From contig NZ_JANJOU010000001.1 of NCBI RefSeq assembly GCF_024594815.1, forward strand, positions 434,001 through 498,000: 64,000 bases of DNA. The letters run 5' to 3'. The position numbers and the translations under genes are program-made. This DNA is from Roseomonas populi (GTDB taxonomy: Bacteria; Pseudomonadota; Alphaproteobacteria; Acetobacterales; Acetobacteraceae). This document shows positions 53,865 to 62,940 of the stretch, piece by piece. The notes beneath the pieces were generated by a model. That model was given only the letters and a program-made list of their open reading frames with translations. It did not search any database and was not told where the DNA came from. Each line of letters opens with the position of its first letter. The first letter of the stretch is position 1.

Positions 53865-54605
53865 ATGCGCCGCCGGGCCGCCCGATTCGCGCCTGCCCTC
53901 CTCCTGCTGCTCCTGCTGGCGGCCGGCGCGCGTGCCGCGCCCTGCGGCGCACCGGACGAGCTGATCGAGCCGGTCCCCCTGCCCGCCGCCGCCGCTGCCA
54001 TCTCGGCCGGGACCCTGCCCGTGCTGGTGGTGGGTTCGGCCAGCGTGTCCGGCCCCGGTGGCAGCGGGGCGGAGAGCGCCTACCCCGCCCGGCTGGAAAC
54101 CCTTCTCTCCGCCGCATTCCCCAGAGCACGGGTGGAAGTGGTGGTGCGCGGCGCGCGTAGCATGGTGGCGGCCGACCACTTGGCCCTGATCCGCGAGGCT
54201 CTGGCCGGGGGACGCCGCGCCCTGGTGCTATGGCAGGCCGGGACGGTGGAGACGGTGCGCGGCACCGATGTGGCGGAACTGACCGACGCCATTCAGGCAG
54301 GCGCGGAGCGGATCGAGGAATCCGGCGGTGACCTGATCCTGCTGGACCCGCAGTGGTCACGCTTCCTGCGCGCCAATGCCGACGTGGAGTCCTACCGCGA
54401 TGCCATGCGTGCCGCCGCAGCCGCCACGGGCGCGGGACTGTTCAGCCGCTACGCCCTGATGAACGCCTGGGCCGAGGCCGGCACCGTGGACGTGGAGCGC
54501 GCGCCGCAGGGGCTGAAGGTGGTGGAGGTGGATAAGCTGAACCGCTGCCTGGCGGAGGGGCTGGCGGAGATGATCGAGCGCGGCGTGGCCGAGGCGCGGC
54601 GGTAG
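53865..54605 (+). CDS. SGNH/GDSL-like secreted protein
   Basis: A 246-residue protein with a Sec signal peptide (RRRAARFAPALLLLLLLAAG, cleavage likely after ARA). The mature part resembles an SGNH hydrolase: block I-like LVVGSASVSGPGGSG in place of GDSxT, VEVVVRGARSMVAADHLALI, LVLWQAGTVETVRGTDV and ILLDPQWSRFLRANADVE. The typical GDS triad start is changed, so activity is uncertain. It is tightly coupled to opgC and may modify the same periplasmic glycan. Confidence 0.72.
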   Translation: MRRRAARFAPALLLLLLLAAGARAAPCGAPDELIEPVPLPAAAAAISAGTLPVLVVGSASVSGPGGSGAESAYPARLETLLSAAFPRARVEVVVRGARSMVAADHLALIREALAGGRRALVLWQAGTVETVRGTDVAELTDAIQAGAERIEESGGDLILLDPQWSRFLRANADVESYRDAMRAAAAATGAGLFSRYALMNAWAEAGTVDVERAPQGLKVVEVDKLNRCLAEGLAEMIERGVAEARR

Positions 54606-54614
54606 GCCCCTGCC

Positions 54615-55076
54615 CTACTCGCCGGGATAGGGCGTTCCGTCCTTGTGCAGGAACCGCCCATCGGCGTTGGCACTCATCAAATCCACGTCCGAGCAGGTGG
54701 TCACGTCGGCATAAGCGCGGGAACCGACCTCGAGATAGACGGCCATCGAATCCGACCGGTTGATCATGTGGTGGCCGTTGCCCGTGCCCTTCGGAAAGGC
54801 CGCGGCGTCGCCGGCGCGCAGCAGCGTCTCGCCCTCGTCCTCCACCAGAACAAGCTCGCCCTGGAGGACGAGGACGAACTCGTCCTCGTGCGAGTGCCAG
54901 TGGCGCTGGCTGGACAGTTCCCCCGGCGGGAGGCGCATGAGGTTGACGCCGAAATCGGTCAGGCCGCCAGCATCGCCCAGCCGCTGCCGGATGCGGTTGG
55001 CGCTCGCGGCGTTGAACTCCGGCGGATAGCCCGTGCCCTTCAGCTCGGGCACGGCGCCTCTGTCGATCTTCGGCAT
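54615..55076 (-). CDS. Cupin-domain protein
   Basis: A 153-residue single-cupin protein. Cupin motif 1 is QRHWHSHEDEFVLVLQGELV and motif 2 is GDAAAFPKGTGNGHHMINRS; the His/Glu residues that would bind a metal are conserved. The family includes sugar isomerases, dioxygenases and storage proteins. It is convergent with the SGNH-like gene and 25 bp from obgE in the same direction. Function unknown. Confidence 0.88.
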   Translation of the reverse strand: MPKIDRGAVPELKGTGYPPEFNAASANRIRQRLGDAGGLTDFGVNLMRLPPGELSSQRHWHSHEDEFVLVLQGELVLVEDEGETLLRAGDAAAFPKGTGNGHHMINRSDSMAVYLEVGSRAYADVTTCSDVDLMSANADGRFLHKDGTPYPGE

Positions 55077-55101
55077 CGCGGGCTCCCGTCCGCGGTGCCT
55101 C

Positions 55102-56447
<1,346 letters not shown>

Positions 56448-56476
56448 CTCTCAGATCTCCTGGTCTTGCTGCCGGC

Positions 56477-56791
56477 TCAGGCCGCGAAGTCGCCGATCCG
56501 CAGCACGGTGAGGTGCTGGCGGTGGCCGTTCTTGCGGCGGCTGTTCTGCCGGCGGCGCTTCTTGAAGATGATCACCTTGTCGCCGCGCTTCTGCTCCAGC
56601 ACGGTCGCGGTCACGGAGGCACCGGGAACGGTCGGGGCACCGATCTGCAGGCCACCCTCGCCGCCCAGGGCGAGCACGTCGTGCAGGGTGACGGTGGCGC
56701 CAACCTCGGCCTCGAGCTTCTCGACGGTGAGGACGGCGTTCGGGGTCACGCGGTACTGCTTCCCGCCGGTGCGGATCACTGCGTAGGTCAT
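56477..56791 (-). CDS. rplU: 50S ribosomal protein L21
   Basis: A 104-residue L21 protein. Signatures are [40 protein letters not shown] and the C-terminal basic block [20 protein letters not shown]. The conserved start at ATG 56791 is used; the longer open frame upstream is not part of the family. It begins the rplU-rpmA operon. The 205 bp between this start and tRNA-Ser must hold the promoter. Confidence 0.98.
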   Translation of the reverse strand: MTYAVIRTGGKQYRVTPNAVLTVEKLEAEVGATVTLHDVLALGGEGGLQIGAPTVPGASVTATVLEQKRGDKVIIFKKRRRQNSRRKNGHRQHLTVLRIGDFAA

Positions 56792-56996
56792 GGGGATGCG
56801 GTCCGCCTCGTCTCGGCCTGGTTCAGATGCGCTCATGCAGATACCGGCGCGGCCCACGCCCAGGACGGGGGGCCCCACCGGAAGAGGGGCGGCGTATAGC
56901 GGGGATGTCACGCGGGAGTCAACCATTCCCCTGAATCATCCATCGCGGCGCGTTGCGCCCGGCCGCGCCGCCCATTATACGGCGGTCACGCGCCCC

Positions 56997-57086
<90 letters not shown>

Positions 57087-57118
57087 TTTTCCCTGATTAT
57101 TAGGGGCTTGCAGGCCTT

Positions 57119-58672
57119 TCAGCCTGCCGTCAGCGCGCTCCGCCCCGCCTCCACCACGTAGCGCCGCGGCGTCGTGATGCCCGTTTCGCGGTCGCGCACA
57201 TTCGTCAGCGCCCGCAACTCTGCGGTCGCCGTCTCCGGCGTCAGCGTCATCATCACGTAGCCGCGGGACCGGCCATCGGCATAGGCCACGTGCGGGTCGT
57301 CCGGGTAGGTCCCGCCATAGCGAGGTCCGGGGCTGGAGATGGAGGTGCCGGTAAACTCCACTGCCACCGGCGCCGCCTCCGGCCGGTCAAAGTCCGGCCG
57401 GAGCGTGGAGACGACGTGGGCGTGCACGTCGCCGCCGATCACGATGGGATTTGGCGCGCCGCTGGCCACCAGATCCTCCAGCAGGCGGCGGCGCGCGGCG
57501 GGATAGCCGTCCCAGTTATCGGTCTGGTAGCGGTGCGGCGCCTCGGGCGTGCCGAAGCGGGCCATGCGGGTCTGCTGCGCCAGGATCGTCCAGCGCGCCC
57601 CTCCTTCGGCCAGCCCCTCCCGCAGCCAGGCCTCCTGTGCCGCGCCGAGCATCGTGCGGCCGGGATCGTCCAGCGCCGGGCAGCTCTCCCGCGGGACGAG
57701 GTTGCCGCCGCCCATGCCGGGCTTCGGGCAGGGCTGGTGGCCGCGGTACTGGCGGTCGTCCAGGATGTGGAAGCGCGCCAGCCCGCCGAACCCGGCCCGC
57801 CGGTAGATCCGGGTGGCGGCGCCCCGCGGGCGCGCCGATTCCGGCAGCGGCATGTGCTCCCAGAACGCCTTGTAGGCGGCGGCGCGCTTCCTCAGCACCG
57901 CCTCGCCCTCCTCCCGCCCGTCGCGGTCGTCGGCGTAGTCGTTGCTCACCTCGTGGTCATCCCAGGTGACGAGCCAGGGGCAGGCCCGGTGCATCGCCCG
58001 CAGGTCCGGGTCGGTCTTGTAGAGGGCGTAGCGGTCCCGATAGCCCGCCAGGTCCCGCGCGGTCGGCGCCTCGTGGCTGCGGACGGGATTCCGCGCCGTG
58101 GAAGCCTCGTAGATGTAGTCGCCGAGGAAGACGACGAGGTCCGGATCCTCCGCCAGCATATGGCGGTAGGCGCCGTAGAACCCAGCCTCGTAGTTCTGGC
58201 AGGAGGCGAAGGCGAAGCGCAGCCGCGCGGGGGCAGCGCCGGGGGGTGGGGTGGTGCGGGCGCGGCCGGTCTCGCTGGCGGCGCCGAGCGCCGTGAAGCG
58301 GTACCAGTAGGGCCGGTCCGGCTCCAGCCCGCTCAGCTCCACATGGACGGAGTGCACGTCCTCCGGCAAGGCGACCGCCTGCCCGCGCCGCACCACGTCT
58401 CGCAATCCCTCGTCCCGGGCCACCACCCAGTCCACGGGCACGGCCTGCGCGGGCATGCCGCCGCCGCGCCACTCCGTTGCCAGCCGGGTCCAGAGGACGA
58501 AGCCGCCCGGTGCCGGTTCCCCGGAGGCGACACCGAGGAGGAAGGGGTCGCCCTCCGCCGCCCGGGCACGGAAATGGCCGAACAGCGCGAGGCCGGGCAG
58601 CGCCAGGGCGGCCCGGCGGGGGACCAGGAGGGGCGAGGCGCCTGCCGGCCGTCGCGGGTGGGGTTCGGACAT
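57119..58672 (-). CDS. phoD: PhoD-like alkaline phosphatase/phosphodiesterase
   Basis: A 517-residue exported phosphatase of the PhoD/metallophosphoesterase group. The N-terminus has a Tat-like RR pair before a hydrophobic segment (LLVPRRAALALPGLALFGHF). An Ig-like N-terminal domain is followed by the catalytic part: FAFASCQNYEAGFYGAYRHM, LVVFLGDYIYE, TWDDHEVSNDYADDRDG, LDDRQYRGHQPC with the metal-binding Cys and Asp/His residues, and IVIGGDVHAHVVSTL. PhoD hydrolyses phosphomono- or diesters, using calcium and iron in known members. ATG 58672 is chosen at the family start. No Pho-box search was possible. Confidence 0.93.
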   Translation of the reverse strand: MSEPHPRRPAGASPLLVPRRAALALPGLALFGHFRARAAEGDPFLLGVASGEPAPGGFVLWTRLATEWRGGGMPAQAVPVDWVVARDEGLRDVVRRGQAVALPEDVHSVHVELSGLEPDRPYWYRFTALGAASETGRARTTPPPGAAPARLRFAFASCQNYEAGFYGAYRHMLAEDPDLVVFLGDYIYEASTARNPVRSHEAPTARDLAGYRDRYALYKTDPDLRAMHRACPWLVTWDDHEVSNDYADDRDGREEGEAVLRKRAAAYKAFWEHMPLPESARPRGAATRIYRRAGFGGLARFHILDDRQYRGHQPCPKPGMGGGNLVPRESCPALDDPGRTMLGAAQEAWLREGLAEGGARWTILAQQTRMARFGTPEAPHRYQTDNWDGYPAARRRLLEDLVASGAPNPIVIGGDVHAHVVSTLRPDFDRPEAAPVAVEFTGTSISSPGPRYGGTYPDDPHVAYADGRSRGYVMMTLTPETATAELRALTNVRDRETGITTPRRYVVEAGRSALTAG

Positions 58673-58826
58673 CCTCGCGCCTCTGCGATTCGCGGACGCC
58701 GTTCGAATACACCAACCCAGCGCGGGCAGATTGTGACATCGCCGCGTCGCGGGCTGGCCCGATGACACAACTGAAAGTAGAAAATCTTTTACCTCGATCG
58801 CGTTAATGGCCCCGAGCAGTGCTTGG

Positions 58827-58852
58827 CGCGGGCGGCCCTAGGGCCGCCCGCG
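58827..58852. other. 26-bp perfect palindrome upstream of the diguanylate cyclase
   Basis: CGCGGGCGGCCCT (58827-58839) and its exact reverse complement (58840-58852) abut without a loop, centred on CTAG. It lies 29 nt before the preferred TTG start of the diguanylate cyclase, within its leader. It could form a stable RNA hairpin in the untranslated leader or be a dimeric-protein site; no T-run follows. Confidence 0.6.
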
Positions 58853-58881
58853 GCCGGGCCGGACCGCTGGAAGGATCTGCC

Positions 58882-60822
58882 TTGCCCGCCCCTGCCGCGC
58901 CCAGCCCAGCTGCCGCCCCGGGCAGTCCCTCCCTCACAGCCCGGCTGGCCTATGTCCTCCTCTTCGCCTGCAGCGTGCTGCTGGTCCCCCTGGAGGTCTG
59001 GCACGAGTGGTCGGGCCGACAGACCCGGATCGAGGAGGTACGGACGGCGGCGTCCAACCTCGCCCATTCCCTCGTCCGCGACGCCGAGGGGAATGTCGCC
59101 ATGGCCGACATCGCCTTGGTGAGCCTCGTGGAGCAGATGGAGGCTGAGGGAGCCGGTTCCGCCAGCCTCGCCCAGTCGTCCCGCCTGATGCGCCGGCAGC
59201 TCGACAATCAGCCGGGGCTGCGGAACTTCTCGGTGTACGGGGCGGATGGCGGGCTTCTGCTCAGCTCCTACAACCAAGTGACGGCCGGGATCAGCATCGC
59301 CGACCGGGACTACTTCGCCCGGCACCGGGAGAATTCCTCCCCCGACCTGCTGGTCGGGACGGCCGTCCGCAGCAAGCTGGACGGGCAGTGGGTCGTTACC
59401 CTCTCCCGCCGCTTCCGGGACCGGGAGGGGCGGTTCGGCGGCGTGGCCGTGGCCGCCATGGAGATCGGCGCGCTGATGCGCGGCTTCGTGGGCTACGACC
59501 TAGGGGCGCACGGCTCCATCACCCTCGTCCGCTCCGATGGCCGCCTGCTCGCGCGCATGCCCCTAGACGAGGCGGTGCTCGGCGCGCCCATCCTCAACCG
59601 GACGCCGGTGCGGGACTCCGTGGCGCGCGGCGAATCCGGGCGGTTCCAGTTCGTCTCCCCCATCGATGGGGTGGACCGGATCGGCGCCTACGCGAGCGGC
59701 GAGCGCTACCGGCTGGCAGTGCTGGTCGGCCAGGGGACGCAGGACGCGCTCGGCGCCTGGACCTGGCTCGCCCTCCTGCGCATCGCCTTCGTTGCCCTCG
59801 TCGCCGGCCTCATGGGCTTCCTGGGGGAGCGGCTGATCCGCCACGCGGAGCGGCGCCGGGCAGCGGAGCGAACCCTGGCCGAGAGCGAGGCGCAGTTCCG
59901 CCTGCTTGCGGAGCACGCGAGCGACATGGTCTCCCGCATCGGGGTGGATGGGCGGATCCGCTACGCCTCGCCTGCCGCCGTGCATCTCCTGGGGCTGCCA
60001 GCCCGGGCGCTGCTGGGCCGGCACTTGGCGGACCTGGCCGAGGCGGATGACCGCCCGGCGCTGCAGGCGGCCCTCGACGAGGCGGCCGGATCACGCGCCC
60101 CGGCGGACGCGACGAGCCGCATCACCAAGCCGGACGGAACCCGGGGCTGGATGGAGACGACCATCCAGCAGGTCCGCGCGGGCAATACGGCCGAGCGCGA
60201 GGGCTTCGTCGCCGTCTCCCGCGACGTGACGGAGCGCCGGCTGATAGAGGAGCGCATGGCCGAGCTCGCCGCGACGGACGGGCTGACCGGCCTGGCCAAC
60301 CGGCGCCGCTTCGACGAGGTGCTGGCGACGGAATGGCTGCGCGCCGCGCGCGACGGCACCTGGCTCGCGGTGCTGCTGCTGGATGTGGACCGCTTCAAGA
60401 TGTTCAACGACCGCTACGGGCATCTGGCGGGGGACGACGCGCTGCGCGGCGTGGCGCGCGCGGTGGACGCCGCGATCCGCCGCCCCGGCGACCTCGCGGC
60501 CCGCTACGGCGGGGAGGAGTTCGCGGTGATCCTGCCGGCCACCGACGCCGCCGGCGCCCGCGACGTGGCCGAGCGAATCCGCGCCATCATCCTGCAGACG
60601 GACATCCCGCATGAGGCGAACGAGTCCGGCCTAGTGACGGCGAGCATCGGCGTGGCGGCAGTGCAGCCCGTCTCCGCCGCGCAGCCGGAACCCTCCATGC
60701 TGGTGGCAGCCGCCGACGCCGCTCTCTACGAGGCCAAGCGCACCGGGCGTGACCGGGTGGTCCAGGCGCCTTCCATCACGGTCATGCAGGCCCGGCGCAA
60801 CGCCCAGGGAGGTGTGCGCTAA
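58882..60822 (+). CDS. Membrane diguanylate cyclase with Cache-like sensor, PAS and GGDEF domains
   Basis: A 646-residue signalling protein. A first transmembrane helix (LAYVLLFACSVLLVPLEVWH), a periplasmic Cache-type sensor (LRNFSVYGADGGLLLSSYNQ, GISIADRDYFARHR), a second helix (ALLRIAFVALVAGLMGFLG), a PAS domain (DMVSRIGVDGRIRYASPAAV) and a C-terminal GGDEF domain with the active loop RYGGEEFAVI. An RxxD inhibitory site (RPGD) lies five residues upstream of GGEEF, so product inhibition is expected. TTG 58882 has a GGAAGGA Shine-Dalgarno; GTG 58819 would put the palindrome in coding sequence. The 3' end overlaps the GNAT gene by 41 nt. Confidence 0.92.
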   Translation: MPAPAAPSPAAAPGSPSLTARLAYVLLFACSVLLVPLEVWHEWSGRQTRIEEVRTAASNLAHSLVRDAEGNVAMADIALVSLVEQMEAEGAGSASLAQSSRLMRRQLDNQPGLRNFSVYGADGGLLLSSYNQVTAGISIADRDYFARHRENSSPDLLVGTAVRSKLDGQWVVTLSRRFRDREGRFGGVAVAAMEIGALMRGFVGYDLGAHGSITLVRSDGRLLARMPLDEAVLGAPILNRTPVRDSVARGESGRFQFVSPIDGVDRIGAYASGERYRLAVLVGQGTQDALGAWTWLALLRIAFVALVAGLMGFLGERLIRHAERRRAAERTLAESEAQFRLLAEHASDMVSRIGVDGRIRYASPAAVHLLGLPARALLGRHLADLAEADDRPALQAALDEAAGSRAPADATSRITKPDGTRGWMETTIQQVRAGNTAEREGFVAVSRDVTERRLIEERMAELAATDGLTGLANRRRFDEVLATEWLRAARDGTWLAVLLLDVDRFKMFNDRYGHLAGDDALRGVARAVDAAIRRPGDLAARYGGEEFAVILPATDAAGARDVAERIRAIILQTDIPHEANESGLVTASIGVAAVQPVSAAQPEPSMLVAAADAALYEAKRTGRDRVVQAPSITVMQARRNAQGGVR

Positions 60823-61705
60823 GGCGGGGACCGCGATAGGCGGGAAAGTAGCCCCCCGCGGCGTGCCCGGCCGAGAGCCGGGCATAGGCCGCCTCATCCA
60901 GCACCCGGCCGCAGAGATGCGCGACGCGGGATGTGTTGGCGAAGCCGCGCTTGAAGGCCGAGAGCCCGTCCGCAGCATCGTCCGCCAGCCCCGCGCCGCC
61001 GCCGAGATCGATTGCGTCCCGCCCAGCGAAGTGCTCGATGGCCGCGGCGTAGAGGGCGTAGGGCGCGCGGGCGCGGTAGCCCGCCTCGCTCGCCGCGACC
61101 AGATGGCTGTAGGCGACATGGCCGTCATCGATCCAGAGCTGCATCCCGATCACCTCACCCTCCCCGCTCTCCGCCAGGAAGCCGCGCAGGCCCTCCACCT
61201 CCGCCAGGACGGCGAACGCGGCGCGGGGGTAGTCGTGCAGCCCGGAGATGCCATGCCGACGGGTCAGCCCGGCGTAGAGCCGGCACCAATCGTCCAGGTG
61301 GTCCCGCAGCGCCGCGGCCCGCACCCGGCAACGGCGGTTCGCGAAGCGGATGTATCTTCTGTGGTAGGCACCGGGCGCGAAAGGCCCCGCGCTGCGCTCC
61401 ACCGCCCAGTGCGTCTTGAAGGGGGAGACAAGGCTGAAGGCCGTCCGCAATCGCTCCGGCGCGGGGCCCTGAAACGGGTCGGCGACCATCACCGCGCTGA
61501 CGGCGCCCGCCGCCCGCAGCACCGCCATCCCGGCCTCCAGCTCGGCCCCTTCGCCCGGCATGCCGTAGGGATGCGGGCCGGCCGCGTCCACCGCCCCGCC
61601 GGGCGCATCGCGCAGCAGCATCGTGGCATTCCATGGCTCGACCCAGACAGGGCGCCCCACATGCGCCAGCGTCGCGGCGTAACCCGGGCTGGCGTAGGGG
61701 TGCAC
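60782..61705 (-). CDS. GNAT/FemAB-like acetyltransferase of a glycan locus
   Basis: A 307-residue protein, GTG start at 61705. The C-terminal half looks like a FemAB/GNAT-like acyltransferase fold (VLAEVEGLRGFLAESGEGEV, GMQLWIDDGHVAYSHLVAAS, YALYAAAIEHFAGRDAIDLG), with a conserved glycine-rich block GGGAGLADDAADGLSAFKRG. Proteins of this type transfer acyl or amino-acyl groups to sugars or peptidoglycan precursors. It follows the DegT aminotransferase gene by 6 nt and partly overlaps the diguanylate cyclase stop. It probably adds an acyl group to the amino sugar made by its neighbours; this is inferred from context. Confidence 0.68.
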   Translation of the reverse strand: MHPYASPGYAATLAHVGRPVWVEPWNATMLLRDAPGGAVDAAGPHPYGMPGEGAELEAGMAVLRAAGAVSAVMVADPFQGPAPERLRTAFSLVSPFKTHWAVERSAGPFAPGAYHRRYIRFANRRCRVRAAALRDHLDDWCRLYAGLTRRHGISGLHDYPRAAFAVLAEVEGLRGFLAESGEGEVIGMQLWIDDGHVAYSHLVAASEAGYRARAPYALYAAAIEHFAGRDAIDLGGGAGLADDAADGLSAFKRGFANTSRVAHLCGRVLDEAAYARLSAGHAAGGYFPAYRGPRLSAHLPGRCAGPA

Positions 61706-61711
61706 GGCCTT

Positions 61712-62881
61712 TTACCCCCCCCTCGCCGCCCGCAGCGCCTCGCCGCAGATGTAGTCCACCTGCGTTGCCGTCATGTCGCGCCAGAAGGGCAGACCGATCG
61801 CGCACCGGGCGATTCGCTCCGTCACCGGGAGCGGATCGCGGGGAGATCCGGCATAGGCGGGGTTGCTGTGGCAACCATCCCCCCACCAGCGCAGCGCGCC
61901 GATCCCCACCCTCGCCAGGGCCGCCACGCCTTCCGAAGCGTCGTCCGGCCAGAGCACCGAGAGAGTTGCGCTGACCCAGTCCTCGCCGAAGCCGGGCGAA
62001 GAGGGTAACGGCGCGCCTGCCAGCGCCGCGGCGTAGTGGCGGGTGACGGCGAGCCAGCCCTCCCGCGTCCCGGGCCAGGCGTCCAGCGCCGCCAGCCCGA
62101 TGGCCGCCGCGTACTCCGACATCTTCGCGTTGGTTCCCGCCAGCACCGCCTGCCTCGATCCGAGGAAGCCGAAGTTGCACAGGCGCCGCAGCCGCTCCAT
62201 CCACGCCGAATCGCGCGAGAGCACTGCCCCGCCCTCCCCGATGCCGAAGGACTTCGTAGCGTGCAGGCTGACGATCACCGGCGCCCGCCCGACGGCCATC
62301 GGGCCGCCGGCGCGCAGCGCGTCGAAGGCAGCGGCGGCGTCAACGATCACGGGGATGCCGGTGCGGGCCGAGACCACGTCCCAGCGCACCAGATCCAGTG
62401 GACGCCCGAAGGGTGCAACCACGAGGATAGCTCCGATCTCGTCCAGGTCCGTTCGCGCCTCCACCGCCTCTGGGTCCAGCGCCCAGCTCGCCGGATCCAC
62501 GTCGGCGAAGTGCGGCACCAGCCCCGCCTCCCGCGCCGCGCCGGCGGTGGCGACGAAGGTCCAGGCCGGCATCAGGCACTTCCGCCCGGGCGCCGCGCCC
62601 GAGGCCCGCAGCGCGAGGGCCAGGGCCAGGGTGGCGTTGGCCGTCAGCGCCACCTCCTCCGCCGCCAACCCCCAATGCGCCGCCAGGCGCGACTGCAGGC
62701 GCAGCCAGAGCAGGCCGTGATTGGCATACCAACGGTTGGCGTCGATCTCCTGCAGGTAGGGCAGGATCGCCTCGGCCGCGGGCAGGCGGGGGCGGGCCAC
62801 CGGGATGCCCGGCGCCAGGAAGCCGCTGGCGGGGGTGCAGGCGGCGACCGGGGTGGAGAAGCGCGTCGTGTCCAACGGCAT
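61712..62881 (-). CDS. DegT/DnrJ/EryC1-family PLP aminotransferase
   Basis: A 389-residue sugar aminotransferase of the DegT family, which forms amino sugars for polysaccharide, LPS or glycoprotein glycans. The PLP lysine is in SLHATKSFGIGEGG (Lys near residue 211), the PLP-phosphate/aspartate region is IPVIVDAAAAFDALR, with GRKCLMPAWTFVATAG and NFGFLGSRQAVLAGTNAKMS as family blocks. Only a few nucleotides separate it from the GNAT gene, and 59 bp separate it from the glycosyltransferase upstream. Confidence 0.92.
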   Translation of the reverse strand: MPLDTTRFSTPVAACTPASGFLAPGIPVARPRLPAAEAILPYLQEIDANRWYANHGLLWLRLQSRLAAHWGLAAEEVALTANATLALALALRASGAAPGRKCLMPAWTFVATAGAAREAGLVPHFADVDPASWALDPEAVEARTDLDEIGAILVVAPFGRPLDLVRWDVVSARTGIPVIVDAAAAFDALRAGGPMAVGRAPVIVSLHATKSFGIGEGGAVLSRDSAWMERLRRLCNFGFLGSRQAVLAGTNAKMSEYAAAIGLAALDAWPGTREGWLAVTRHYAAALAGAPLPSSPGFGEDWVSATLSVLWPDDASEGVAALARVGIGALRWWGDGCHSNPAYAGSPRDPLPVTERIARCAIGLPFWRDMTATQVDYICGEALRAARGG

Positions 62882-62940
62882 GGTGACGCTCCTGATCCTC
62901 TTGATCGGGCGCCGCCCGGCTACCGGACGGCAGAGGAAGC

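Noticed and set aside
54605-54615. A fused SGNH/cupin transcription unit
   Set aside because: The two genes are convergent and only happen to end 10 bp apart.
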